A DNA stretch of 64,000 nt from Guyanagaster necrorhizus (lineage: Eukaryota > Basidiomycota > Agaricomycetes > Agaricales > Physalacriaceae): NCBI RefSeq assembly GCF_019112545.1, contig NW_025064899.1, forward strand, positions 823,364-887,363. The letters run 5' to 3'. Shown here piece by piece: positions 12,148-23,864 of the stretch. The position numbers and the translations under genes are program-made. A model generated the notes under the pieces. It was not told where the DNA came from. It worked only from the letters and a program-made list of their open reading frames with translations, and did no database searches. Every line of letters starts with the position of its first letter. The first letter of the stretch is position 1.

Positions 12148-12616
12148 TGTTATGATTTTTCTGCATTTTATCTTTTATCTCAAGGAATTGACCCCTATCT
12201 TTGATTAGTCAGAGTGCTTAGCCAGTGCTTAGGACTGTGGGATGGGCTTAGTCATCACAACAATGTCCAGTCAGTTATTGTTCTTTGACACAATAGCAAC
12301 TGCTCAATAACAGACAATACCTTTTTGTAGGTAGCTTAACAACATTAGACAAAATGCTCTATAATGCTAGAATGCACAATTAGGTAGTTATATCTTTAGA
12401 TAGATGATGACTAGTACATAAGTAGCATAGCTCTTGCTGTAGTATCTCCAGCTTCAAGCTAAAGTTTATTTCTTCACTATCTTATCTTGAGCCAATCTAA
12501 AGGCCTTGAGATACAGAGCCATATAGCATATCAAGTGAACTCTGATGTCATTGTCTGAAGTGTGAGACAGTGTCAGTTTATCATGTGTTTAGATCATGTG
12601 TCATTTAGGCTTAACA
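12148..12616 (+). repeat. Solo LTR with perfect 5-bp target duplication
   Basis: It begins TGTTATGATTTTTC and ends GGCTTAACA, and is related along its length to the other three LTRs. It contains the 12-mer GCTTCAAGCTAA at 12,451-12,462. It is flanked on both sides by TATAC (12,143-12,147 and 12,617-12,621). No internal sequence or primer site follows, so this is a solo LTR left by LTR-LTR recombination. It stands 83 bp from, and in inverted orientation to, the LTR at 11,610-12,064. Confidence 0.9.
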
Positions 12617-12621
12617 TATAC

Positions 12622-15600
12622 TTGATAAAGAGTGTTTTCTCTTCTAAGGATCTTCTACATATCCAACTAATATCCAAGCTCTGACACTTGAACAATTCAA
12701 ATTGCTTAATGACAGAGAAACCAATATCATGTTTGTAATCTCCAACATATATGTATCTGAGCTTCACTATCTGTGAAGAGCTCTTTCATCTTGAAGCAAC
12801 TATATCTGTAAAGATGCTGCCAGCCAATGCATGATAGATATCATTCTCAGGATAGGTGTTAGAAAAGAGGTTGAAACTGGAGATGAGACAAGAAACCAGT
12901 ATTCACTGATGAACCAGAAATTGTTTGGTCAAACTCTCTGTAGGCAGAAAACACAAAATCTCTGATGGTAAGTGAAACCAAGACACAGAATCTAAAGGCT
13001 GGTTCAAGCAAGTCTAGTCATATACCTCTATATAGTGACTAATCTCCAAAGGAGTGTAGCAAGAAGTAGCTACAGAGATATGAGGCTCTGAATTGTTTAC
13101 AGTGACTCACAGCATATACATGAAATTTCCTATAATAGTAATATCATGTAAGAGTCTGAGTACTAGATGGTGCAAACTATATACAGTGTGAACTTTTATT
13201 GTCAGAATCCTACATATAGTTTTAGTGAAGTCTAGAAAAATTGTTAGTGTTATCCAGTTACCCTTCAAAGTCTTTTGTTAGGTCTAGGCAGAGTGAGGAT
13301 AATATGCAAGGGCAACAGATCTCTTTCATGTTTTTGAGAATAAAGCAAGACAAGCTAATATTTTGTGAATTAATAAGTTCATTATTATTGTATGCAAGCC
13401 TTGTAAAGTTGTCAAGATGTTATAGCACTCACAGTCAAAGAGTATTGATCTGTAGATGGTCTGTGTAATTGGTTCTATTGGAGAGATGTAGTACTGGTGT
13501 ACAGTTTAGTATTGTTGTCTTTCTTTTTTTTCTGTATTGCTTTTATACACTATTTATACTACCTTTTTACTAATACCAAGTATATGACATTCAAACAGCC
13601 TTTGTAACTGCAGTCCTAGCTTAGTGAGCATAGCAAACTTTTTATTATACAAAGTCTTCAAGACTGTGAGGCTTTTAGTAAATTTAGCATATTTAAAAGT
13701 TCATATAGCTAATAGTATGCTAGCCCTTCTAATATTTCTTATAAACATCTAACTAAATATATGGTTAGTCCTCTGCAGTCTATTACTCTTTCATATGCTA
13801 GCTGTAAAAAGCTTAGACATCTGCAGCCAGCTTTGTATATGCATCACAACAGATCTTATAGGCCATATTAAGATGCCACATGTATACTAACAATGACATA
13901 TGTCTTATATGATTGAAGATTGTGGTGCCTGGTCAGACCTATGATGCTTATTAGAATTAAGAGTTTGTGCATTATAAAGGTTAATGGAAAAAGTTCACAA
14001 GATCAAAAAAAGTTTGCAGACAAAAGGAAAGTTTGCATATAACATATAATCTTCATGCACAAAGAGATATTAGTGAATAACAGATAGTTCTTAATGAAAT
14101 TACTGCTGTTAAACTCAAAATAATCATTGAGGCCTATAATTTCAGAGTGCATAGAGTCTAGAGACTTATCATTGCACAAAGAATATAGACAACAAGCTTG
14201 CCAAAGAGTATTATATAATGACTCTGTTCATCTCAAATAGTCTCATAAATAATGAGCTCTTCTACAGTGAAAACTACATAAAGCAGAAGGATGATACCTT
14301 GCATAATGCTGTGAATAAAGAGTTTACAGAGTGGTGGAAAACTAGTAGCAAAGCAGTCAGAAAGATCACTGATAGTTGTGTAATACTCAAACTCAAAAAA
14401 GTCCTCTAATATAAATGAATTGAGTTTGAGAAGGACAAATTATTTCATGAGCTAGCCAACATTATAAATTTGATGAAACTCAATTTCATGCAAAGAGTTG
14501 TGGATAATAAAACTTGGATGTCTGAGAGGTCTTTATGTCTGATATAATATTGAATGCAAGTCACAACAAGTTTAGTCAGATACAGTGCTTCTCTGATCAT
14601 TTCATAGATCTTTTCAAGGGTGGTGAATTGTGTGATATGCACAGAGCAAAGATTGCTTGTGAAAAATGGTATACTATATTGGATAGATGTTAACAATAAC
14701 AAGATGTGTCAATCATAGAGTGGCAATAAAAGCATTAGATGACATTGGAGGATGGTCTTCAAGAAAATCTGCTATATAGATTATCTCAAGATGCATTCTT
14801 TGGAGATTGAGCAGAAGATCTTTGAGATGATCAAGGATGTGGAAAAGATTGGATGAGAGCCAGAGAGAGATGTCACTCCAATGCTCTGAGCAGGAGAAGA
14901 GGATCTCAAGGATTCTATGCAAGGATAGTGAAATGTTGTGCATTACCATTGTCTGCAGCTGATATCTTATGGTCAATGTAGTGGTTGAGACTTTCTGGTC
15001 TGGCACTGAAACAATGTAGGAGGTATCATCTTTGAGAGTGGTGTGAATAGTGAGTGGGCAAGAATGCAACCATTCAAGAATAGTGGAGAGGCCTTTTTCT
15101 GATTTGCAGATGGTAACATGACTCCAGAGATGAGAAGATGCCAAGGCTACAGCTCTCTAATAGCTGCAGACAGCAATAAAGCCTGCATTGAAAATGTTGT
15201 CATTGTCTCTATTATAGGCAAGATCAAATACCTCAGAAAGCAGTTCAAATAGCATTATGCAGCAGACATGATGATTAAGAGAGAGAGCCTTGATACCAGT
15301 GACAGACCAAGCACTATGATGCTATGCATATGATTAGTTAATGACAGAAGAATATAAGTAACAATCTATAAAGGAATGTAAGTGATATACAGTTAACTAT
15401 CTCACAATGGATGATATTAAAATGCATAAATCTAACTTTGCATACAGATTAGGCTGAAACACAGTTGAAGAGCAGAAAAATAGACTAAAAATGCATATAA
15501 TTCTAGTTAGGAATGTACATTATCAGATCCAAAATTGTAGTAAGCTAATATGATATTATGCTTATATTAAAACAACAATAAAGAATATAATTTATTTGTA

Positions 15601-15700
15601 TAGACTATGATGAACACTAAAAAAATTATTATAAAACAGTGCAGCCTATATCTCTATAAATATGTCTCTTGAACTAACATGAAAACCATGTGCTAAATCT
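12622..15700. other. AT-rich, CpG-depleted repeat-derived DNA, unassigned
   Basis: I see no recognisable gene here. Open stretches exist on the plus strand at 13,241-13,468 and 14,218-14,409, and on the minus strand at 14,445-14,702 and 14,713-15,144. The last is 143 codons without a stop and reads as a helical, leucine-rich protein with no family I recognise. Composition matches the transposon DNA on either side. It is probably degraded transposon or captured sequence. Confidence 0.5.
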
Positions 15701-15719
15701 GGCAATCCATACAAGCACA

Positions 15720-17410
15720 CAAAACAGAAGGAGAAAGTCTTAATGTACACATCATTGGCTCAGCCTCCAAAGCAGATCTTCTGCCCACATCTCATAACAG
15801 AAGACTGGCTTATAGTATTTAAAAATCTTGATGACCAGTCTTCTCATCAACATGCTGACATTGTGGCACATTTTGCAAACTAAAAGAAAGATGCACTGCT
15901 CTTTACACAACCAACCCTTTTATGGAAACTAGTATTTCATACAAAAATTGAACAGTATGCAAACAAGAACTCTAATGCACTGTCATTCAAAAAGTCTCAC
16001 ATTGTCACCTGACCTGATGTGGAGCATGCTGTTGCATCCTGATATCAGAACATGCAGCTCTGAGGTGAGACCATGACTAGTGCAATGCTAATAGAGAAGC
16101 AAAATCAGATTAAAAATCTAATGGATGTTCCAGAGGATCAGTGTTTGAAAGAAAAGAGATGGTTGAGGTCATTCTGCAAGGCATAGAAGATTTAGGAGGT
16201 TCAGCAGCATGAAGAAGCAGACTCAGTGGATATGGTGGCAGGAGAAAAAGAACATGTATCTTCACAGCATTATAGTGAAATATGCAATGTGAGACAGGTG
16301 AAATATTAATGAATCTGGTCTTGTCATCTTTGCCATCCTAGATTATACCTTGGCATCTAGTCCTATGAGTGGATAGAAACAGGACAAGTTCTGCATCACC
16401 ATGTGTTTTTCTGTGAATGCTGATGAGAGTGAGTGGATGCTAGTTGTTTTCATCAGAAAGTCAAAGCAACTATGATGTTTCAAGAAAAAAAGCCTGATAG
16501 TAATAGGATTCTATTATCAGAACAACAAGAAGGTCTATATGATAAGCAAACTATTTACAGAGTGGGTGAAGATGTTTGATTTAAAGATAAAGAGAGAGAT
16601 GCAGCAGATTCTGCTGATCTTGGATAACTTTTGAGAGCATTCCATTGCTTATACACTTCATAACATAAAGTTGGAGTTCTTTAAATCCAACATGACTTCA
16701 TATGTCCAGCTTCTAGATGCTGGTATTATCTGCTGCCTCAAGGCACATTATTGGAATACCATGTGTATCTATGCACTTGATCTTGATGATCTTAGAGAGT
16801 CTGAGATCTTTAAGCTTAATCTCCTTGAAGCTATAACTATTGCTCATGATGCTTGAGCAGATGTCAGCAGTGAAATGATAGCAAACTGCTGGAAACATAC
16901 TGGTATAATGCCTGATAATGCACCTGAGTCACAGTCTACCACACTATCCAATGATTTCTAAGACATCTCACTTCTCAAGTCTGCATGAAATCTTGTTTGT
17001 GACTTTGCCTCAACAGATAAATACATGCTTCCAGGGATCAAACAGACATTGCAGGATTTGCTTTGAAACCAATATGCTGGTGCTGACTGGTGTTCTGCTC
17101 TTATGACTGTTATGAATGCAGAGAACAATATTGGTAAAGCACTGGAGACAGTCAATCAGTTGGCTCCTTTATCACAGTCAAAAACAAACACACCTTCCAC
17201 TCAAATTGCTTCCATTCAACAGTTCCAGACAGCAGAGATAATGTTGAAGGACCACCTTGTCAAATTTAAACCACAAAATTGCATGTTTGGTCTCATTCCA
17301 ACCATTGAAAAGATGGTTAACTCTATTGTAGAAGAGTATATTGAAAATCTTGAGACAATGCCAACAGATGAGGAGATTGTTGCTGCTGTCAAGTATGATA
17401 TTGCAGTATA
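15720..17410 (+). mobile_element. Relic of a Pogo/Fot1-type (Tc1/mariner superfamily) DNA transposon
   Basis: Plus-strand frames show a CENP-B/Tc5-like helix-turn-helix region at about 15,880-16,190, then a DDE_1-type catalytic core at about 16,300-16,925. Recognisable blocks are NESGLV (family Asp changed to Asn), CFKKKS, the ILLILDNF block with the second Asp, and KLEFFKSNMTSYVQLLDAGI followed by CCLKAHY. ANCWKHTGI follows near 16,900 and a C-terminal segment runs to about 17,410. Several stops and one frame change break it. I could not find convincing terminal inverted repeats. The first catalytic Asp change and the stops mean the transposase is inactive. Confidence 0.8.
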
Positions 17411-18268
17411 AAATAGGAAAGTAACTGTCATTGATGATGATGAGAAGAAAAAGGAGGAAGAGGAGAGTGAGAAAGAACAAACCTTGATAACTATAAGAGA
17501 AGGGTTTGAGCTTATTTGAAAGCTGGAGGTATTTTGTGTTTCACAAGATGATCAGGATGGATTAGTATCACAGCTGAGGAAGTTGAGAGGGGCATTATTC
17601 AAGAGATGCATAGAAAGCTGACCTGAAAGCCACTGACAGCATTTTGGGGCAACAACAATGATATTGTCACATATGTCACATGTCACAACATATGCTATTT
17701 TGATTCTGCATAAATCTATAAATGCATATGGTTTTGGTGTCTCCTGACAATATGCCTTGTGAGATAGTCAACTGTAGTAAAGAGAATGATAATGGTATAT
17801 ATACCTCAGTCAGGCACAGTGTGGGTGAAATGACTGAGATATACAGGTATCTATGGTCAGACTATATAGATGATCAAGAAACAACAGGGGGCATGTATAT
17901 ATAGTAAGTAAGTGATAATCAAAAGAGTAATAGTATGGGTATATGCATGGATATCCTCCAATATTAGTGACTATCAACCTTTATCAGAAAGAGTCTTCAA
18001 GCTTTAAGCTCAAGTTCAAATGCTAACTCTATAACTTGGACATCTATGTATACTATAAATACCTACTGAAGAGAGAGAGGAACAGTATGTGTTGCACAAA
18101 CACCTTTTTCCTTCAGTGCTTCTGAGATATAATTTTTGTACACTTTTCTCTCATACATGTACAATGACTCAGACTTTCTATGACTCAGAATGACATTCCT
18201 ACTTAGTACACATAATAGTGTAGTAACCACAAACAGGCACCAGCTAGACTTCTCATGCAGCAGTCCAA
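17411..18268. other. AT-rich degraded DNA, unassigned
   Basis: There is no reliable gene. A short plus-strand open frame at 17,722-17,904 has no family resemblance that I can see. Composition is the same CpG-poor type as the rest of the island. Confidence 0.5.
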
Positions 18269-18725
18269 ATCCTCAAATTTCTTTTTCAAGGACAACTCAA
18301 TCACTACCTACATGAGCCTCTAATCAAATTCCATATTACTTTGAACATAAGGCTCAATTGAAAGAGATAGATTGGCAGTTCAAGGAGTACTCAAAAGTGT
18401 CACAATGCTGAGCCTGCCTGAGCATTCTATCCAACATGTCAAATATGGGAAAATGCACTATAATCTATTTTCAAACTCACAGTGAAAGAGAGGTCTGCTA
18501 GCTTCTTCATATACCAGCAAAGCCAGGCACCTTCAGAGAGAGTCTCCTCTGGAACTGGCACCATAGTTGTGAATACATAATCTAGCATCAAAGAGAGGAT
18601 ATTTGGATTAAATCAACAGGATATATAAATACATACTGAATAATTTCATTGTATTTCTGAATGTGATGCCATATATGAGTTGCTGAACTGAACATTAAGA
18701 GAGAATAACAGTGATGCACCAGGCA
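18269..18725 (-). pseudogene. CpG-decayed copy of the 3' end of a flavin monooxygenase gene
   Basis: The reverse complement of this stretch aligns base for base with 44,950-45,405, the last exons and 3' flank of monooxygenase copy E. Exons and introns are both included: the 20-nt microexon with its AG and GT borders is still visible near 18,625-18,650. The differences are dominated by CG changed to TG or CA; for example, GCGTTCGCAACTACGG is now GTATTCACAACTATGG. Because introns are kept, this is a DNA-level duplication and not a retrocopy. The match stops at 18,269, at the same point where sequence downstream of E switches to fragment F. Confidence 0.88.
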
Positions 18726-19500
18726 ACCATACAAGGTAAAAAAGAGGATATATTTATTGCTTTCACCCAATTAGCTACTCTGTACCCACCATAGTAAGAT
18801 GCACTAAGCAAGTAATTATCTGGAGAGGATATAGTTTCTTCAAGTGTGATGTCTCTATGTCTAGCAGAGACTGGAGCACTAGCAGGCCTCTCTGTTCAAC
18901 ATGCAAGGTTCCCAGGTCCAGAAATGGAGACCTGCATGATCAGCATATTGGCAAGGATCAGGGCCCAGTTTGATCAATTGACCAGATAGCTATATATGAG
19001 CTCATATCTGTCAGGAAGTGAGTTTAGCCTCTCTGGTTGGGTCAACAAGTATATTAGTCAGTAGTCAATTATGTTAGTCAGCCATGGGTGGCTAGAGAGT
19101 ATAAATACCAGATCATGTACAGAAAGAGAAGCAGGTTTCTGACCCTCCCCCCCCAAAAAAAAAAATGTTACCAAGTGAATAGTATGGGTTGTGTTTGGTT
19201 AAGAGCTTCAAGTCATAGACTCAACCTGAATGGCATTGTGGTGACCAGGTCACTTTGTTTTGTGCAAGAACCCCAGAAAGCAACTGAAAGTTTATATCAG
19301 ACAGTCAGAACAGACCTGAGACAGTTCAGAACAGCCAGTATTTGTGTATAAGTTGCAACCAGGTGCATCATATCAGTCCAGAAACTGCACCAGACAGACT
19401 GTTTGAGATAATTTTTGTTGTGTTCAGAGACACAGACAGCTTTGTCAGAGCAAACTGCAATATACAACTTTGAAATACATTCTATTGCACCCCCTCCATG
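18726..19500. other. Right edge of AT-rich island, possible further LTR fragment
   Basis: This is CpG-poor DNA containing a TATAAATA box at about 19,100-19,107 downstream of a TGTCAG sequence near 19,010, and a C-run/A-run at 19,147-19,164. It could be part of another LTR, but no partner LTR or end pair was found. Composition changes sharply to CpG-containing DNA near 19,500. Confidence 0.3.
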
Positions 19501-19980
19501 TTACATTTCTCTACATACTCGGAATCCCAGTATTACTATTCCCCCCTTGAACTGCATTGTAATTTGGTGTTAGTGATTTGGTGGTGTGCATCCTGCACAT
19601 TGTTGATTCATTTAGTGCCACTTCTCAGCATTTCAAAGTGGTTCAATCTTATCCATGTGTATCCACAAACCCGCCAATCTTCCTTCTTGGCAGTGACTCC
19701 TCATACGGGGACTGGGGGAAGCCTGAGATTGGTATCCTCTCGGTCATCGAACTTTCGTAGGGACAACAGACTAGTCAGAACCGTCGAAACCAATAGAATA
19801 TCCCCATTGGCTAGACACATATCACTACTAGCGGTTCTAGTTCAGGACCATGTTTAACCACACACTAATGTTTTTACCCCAGGGACACCCACGACTCGTA
19901 GTTACTATACTCCTTAAAGACGATGTTTCATCAGCATAAGTGACATGACCTCCATTTATTTGTACCCGGATTCACACCCT
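19501..19980. other. Intergenic, 3' of monooxygenase A
   Basis: Normal-composition DNA between the repeat island and the stop codon of monooxygenase A. Two overlapping plus-strand open frames (19,498-19,857 and 19,578-19,760) look like chance frames. I see no gene. Confidence 0.4.
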
Positions 19981-22142
19981 TCAGCCTTTGACGAGGCTCA
20001 AAAACACTTTGAGTATAAGCCCAAATTGAAACACATCAATAGGTGGAGCGAGGAGCATCCTGATATGCCACATCGCCGAGCCGGCTTGATCATCCTGGCG
20101 GGAGATGTGAGCGCAGGGCGGGCAGACATACCCAACCAGGGACACTTACGGTGAAAGATAGAATGGTCAGCTTCTTGGTGTACCACCGGGCCAATGATCC
20201 TTGAGATAAAGACTCTCCCTGAACCGGTACTGTGGTTTTATACGCGTAATCTAAATGGGGTCCACTCAGTCCTAGAGAGCACCATATGATGCCGTACGTA
20301 CCCCCCGATTTGAGTGACGTCCTGACGATCCGCCCGTTTGAAAAATAATCGGAGGAGGATTCTAAAAGAGGCTCACCAAAGCGGTTTGATCTTCTCTGCG
20401 TGGCTACTGAAGTACTTCTTTGAGAAGTCTTTCGGTATCGACGTCAAGTTCAATAGCAACGCATTGAGACAAAGGGCACCATAGAAGGCCTTCGAGCATC
20501 CCTGTCTAGGTTCGTTGTTAGCGTCTGAAGGCCAGGAGGGTTCAAGAAGCTTTAAAAATATACCCATAGACGGGGTTTACTCTCATGACGCTGTCACCCA
20601 ATGCGACCCAATTGGATGGCAAGTTGACGGCCCTTTCATACCTGATGTGGCTGGAACCAGCTAGTAGACTCCTCAGCTTTTTTTAAAAATAGAAACCATT
20701 AAAAAGCACGTACGAAAACGAACTCGACTGCAAGTCATGGTGTCCTTCACTTCGTCCAGCATGTCCAACATCGCAAAAAAAGTCTCAGGAATAGGCTTCT
20801 CAGTGACGAGACTTCGAGTAAAAGCTTTGCCTTCCTCAAGAGTCACCGGAAGGTCGCTGTCACCCAGAGAGCTGAAACAAAGTTGTACTGGAGGACGTTG
20901 ATCAGGAGTTTATCCAAAAGAGAGACACTCACCAATATCTCCATCTATACGCTGAGAGTATATGTTTCGGGAATCCTGGTCTGGGTCCGTCGAGAGGCAG
21001 TAAATCCACCCACACTCGTCCCACGAAACCGGGAGGCCAGGAAGCTTCCTACCTAGTTCAGGTGGTACGCGGAATTGGAGCGTGGAATAATGAAGTTTCT
21101 GGTCGTAAGTAACCTTCAGTTGGTCGAGAGAAAGCTGGTTCCTTGCGTATTCGTCCGCAAATCCATATCCTTCCCGTCGAAGCCATTTCAGACCGCTAGC
21201 TGCGGGACCTGTACAATCTGCTCATGCGATGTACATCAAATTAGTGCGCGTATACAGATTTCGGGGGGATCATACCAATGACAAGAGTTGCGCGGATCTG
21301 TTGTGTGCCTTCGGAAGTACGGACCGCGACTTCGTCAAGATACCCAACATCCTGAGGGCTTCGAGAGACACCAGTCACTGTACCGATGATCTGACGAATG
21401 TTCTTATAGTCCCCACCGAGAACTAAACGGCGCAAGAATGTCTCAATACCAGCACGACCTGCACGCATGGTCTTTGGAAGGACGCCGCCGTATTCAGCAT
21501 ATGGAGTCCGAGGTACATTTCCCCACATGTGAATATGGATATCGGTAGGAAGGATCCTGAACATGATAATAGAACGGATCACTGGGCGGATAACGGAACT
21601 TACTTGACGCCAGATGCATGAGCCTTTTCTTCAATGCCGAGGAAGAGCTTGGTCATGATTTTGTACCCCATCGCTAAGACGACTACACCGATCGTACGCA
21701 TCTTTTTTAACATGCCAGGGTAAAAGGAAAAGAGAAACGAAAGATGGCATACCGTGCAGGGATTCGTACTGCATCACTCGCGAGCGTTTGCCTTCTTGAT
21801 TCCATACATCAGCGCGTATTGCGTCCGGAGAATTCATCCACGCTTCCGATTCAACGATGATGACTTCGTCAAAGTGGTCATGGCACACTCGAGCTGCTAA
21901 AAGACCGCCGACACTAGAAGCCAGTCAGACAGCGACGTATCCAATACAAAGATGTATGGATACCTTCCACCGCACACGACAGCCGTTCCCTTGATTTTCT
22001 CACGAGGAAGCCTTTGTCCCAGCATGTCGAGCTCCAAGGCGCATGTGTATTTCGACAGATGCTTGCGTCGGAGCGCACGTCCGAAATATAAAGCGACGTA
22101 GTACGCGAGGAGAGTTGCACCTGAAGCCCAGAGGAGATTCAT
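19981..22142 (-). CDS. FAD-dependent monooxygenase, copy A (intact)
   Basis: Eleven exons join to 1,620 nt (539 aa): 22,142-21,964; 21,913-21,753; 21,682-21,604; 21,556-21,276; 21,217-20,933; 20,887-20,714; 20,660-20,564; 20,505-20,377; 20,321-20,302; 20,250-20,150; 20,094-19,981. The N-terminus has a hydrophobic anchor followed by a basic stretch. The dinucleotide-binding motif reads GTAVVCGGSVGGLLAARV with an acidic end (VIIVESEAW). DCTGPA follows in the middle, and the second FAD motif is VALGDSVMRVNPVYG, then GQGCSKAF. This is the PHBH-fold flavin hydroxylase/epoxidase group, nearest in motif style to LasC/MonCI-type epoxidases. The substrate is unknown. It is probably membrane-anchored and uses NAD(P)H and O2. 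No lesion is visible. A TATATATA lies about 32-41 bp upstream of the ATG. Confidence 0.9.
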
Positions 22143-22173
22143 TATTATGATTCAAGAGATGCGAAAGAGAGAA

Positions 22174-22183
22174 ATATATATAC
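22174..22183 (-). promoter_or_regulatory. TATA-like element upstream of monooxygenase A
   Basis: On the minus strand, TATATATATT lies about 32-41 bp before the ATG at 22,142. It is a plausible core promoter element, though such runs are common by chance. Confidence 0.35.
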
Positions 22184-22309
22184 ATACAAGGTGTGGCCCG
22201 CGGCCCACTACGGCCCCGTTGACTAATGGACGGTTTTGTACATTTAAACTTCTTTAGAGGTTCTTCAATACTTATCCGCGGCCCGGAGAGCAGCTAGCTA
22301 TTGAGTGGT

Positions 22310-22775
22310 TTGTGTGTAATTGCGCCTGAAGTATATGAGATAGAGCGTATTATCACGGGAATGGTTTTGTAACATCTTATTGAGATAGACATACAACGTC
22401 GACTTGGAAAGTTAGTTTTGGAGGGGATTCCAAGCCCGTAGATCGGATTCACTCTCACGATGCCGTTGCCGATAGATGTCCCAGTTCGACGGCAAGTTGA
22501 CGACCCTGTCATGTGGGATATAAGGGGACGCTGCTAAGAGAAGTAGACTATTTGAGCGTCATTGAAATGAAATATGGTTCACCAAGAAAGACCTTTGTTG
22601 CAAGTCATAGTACTCCGAACCTCAGGCCTCAGCTTCAAGCATATCAAGTATTGGTAAAGGTCTCGAGAATCAACACCTCAGTGGTCCAAGCCCGAGAGCA
22701 TGCCTTCACTTCATCAAGAGTCTCCGCAGCTCGCTTCCCGGATGACCCTGAGGTATCGCTCTAATCGGGGCGGGC
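22310..22775 (-). pseudogene. Monooxygenase relic, exons 6-8
   Basis: Read on the minus strand, three consecutive blocks match the monooxygenase family. Exon 6 is at about 22,742-22,599, with a degraded T-C-x-V end. Exon 7 is at about 22,517-22,431; it has VNLPSNW and, one frame away, VRVNPIYG, so the GDS motif is disrupted. Exon 8 is at about 22,415-22,310, closest to copy E. Frames are broken. The relic lies just upstream of copy A on the same strand and probably belongs with the exon-5 relic at 24,260-24,465. Confidence 0.75.
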
Positions 22776-23119
22776 CTGAGTCCGGTCAGACAAATTATAC
22801 AGGAGAAAAGATGAAGGCATCAAGAAATAATAGTAAACCGGAGGGAACAGTACCATACAACAACCCCATTAGCCGCTATCAGATAACAGTGATTGGCGGC
22901 AGAGATGTCAGCAGACGCCTCTTGAAGTAGGCATTGTATTCGATACGATAGAAGCAATTAATGACAAGAAACTCCAAGATGAAGGGGCCAAGTCAACAAT
23001 ACTCCATAGAAGTATAATATTTAGCTACAATTTACAATTAACCCAATATACATTCTGTTAATCAAAGACGTTAGCTTATTCCATCTCCATCGTAAGGGAG
23101 AAAAGGAAGATGGGACTTG

Positions 23120-23864
23120 CTACAAAGGCTTTTCCATGATCTTGTTCAGTTCGAATTGACGGACCTCCATGCCAAGAACACCCTCCATGACCTTCGTTCG
23201 CCAGGGCGTGTCAAGGGCTGCTGCCCATTCTGGGGTCTTCAAGTAATCACCATTGTCGAACTCATGGATGGCAAGATACTTGAAGACGGGCTTTCCGACA
23301 GCTTCTCCACGGCCCATCGACCTCACCAAGGAGTAACTTCTACTTCTCAGCCGACCCGGAACCTTCTCCAACAATCCCACGTGCTCCTCGTTGAACCATT
23401 TGTTGAATTCCTCTTCGAGTTCTGGCTTCACTTCTAGCTCAGCTATCAAGACATACCTCCCAGGGAACGGCGAAGTAGAGGCTGGATGCGTGAAAACACC
23501 AATCGTTTGGTAGATCCTACGGCTGAGAAACGGAACCCTCAGCAAAATGTCCTTCTCATTGTCTGAAGCCTTGTGCTTGAGGGCCTGAAACTCGGGACCG
23601 TCCGCGACGTCAGGGCTTGAGAGCTCATATAGGGTGAGATGGGTGGGCTTTTTGGAATCTGTCGCTTGATAGCGAATTGCAGTCATGTACCCAGGTACGG
23701 TCAAACGAGCAGGTGCATGCTCGTTGTTGTACCAATCTTCGTATGGAATGTTGATTAGTTGCATACTGTGATGACTGACTAGGCTCACCGTTGAAGCGAT
23801 CATCAGCGATGACAGGCCCGTTCTCAGCAAGAACGAGGACAAGACCTTGAGGTGCAGTCAACAT
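23120..23864 (-). CDS. EthD-like dimeric alpha/beta-barrel protein
   Basis: Two exons (23,864-23,789 and 23,736-23,120; 52-bp intron with GT/AG) give 230 aa. The start MLTAPQGLVLVLAENG is followed by a split codon into DWYNNEHAPARL. The motif W-x-N-x-EH-x-P-x-R occurs at the start and again as KWFNEEHVGLLEKVPG at about residue 140, so the protein carries two ferredoxin-like halves. This is the EthD / dimeric alpha-beta barrel arrangement. Such small proteins often bind or rearrange reactive metabolites or accompany monooxygenases, but no reaction can be assigned. It has no signal peptide and is probably cytosolic. It sits between two pieces of one broken monooxygenase pseudogene on the same strand. 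Confidence 0.85.

Noticed and set aside
19147..19164. C-run followed by A-run, resembling a retroposon tail
   Set aside because: No SINE or LINE body, target duplication or promoter boxes could be identified next to it.
23117..23437. 106-codon plus-strand frame
   Set aside because: Antisense to the EthD-like coding exon; no independent motif.
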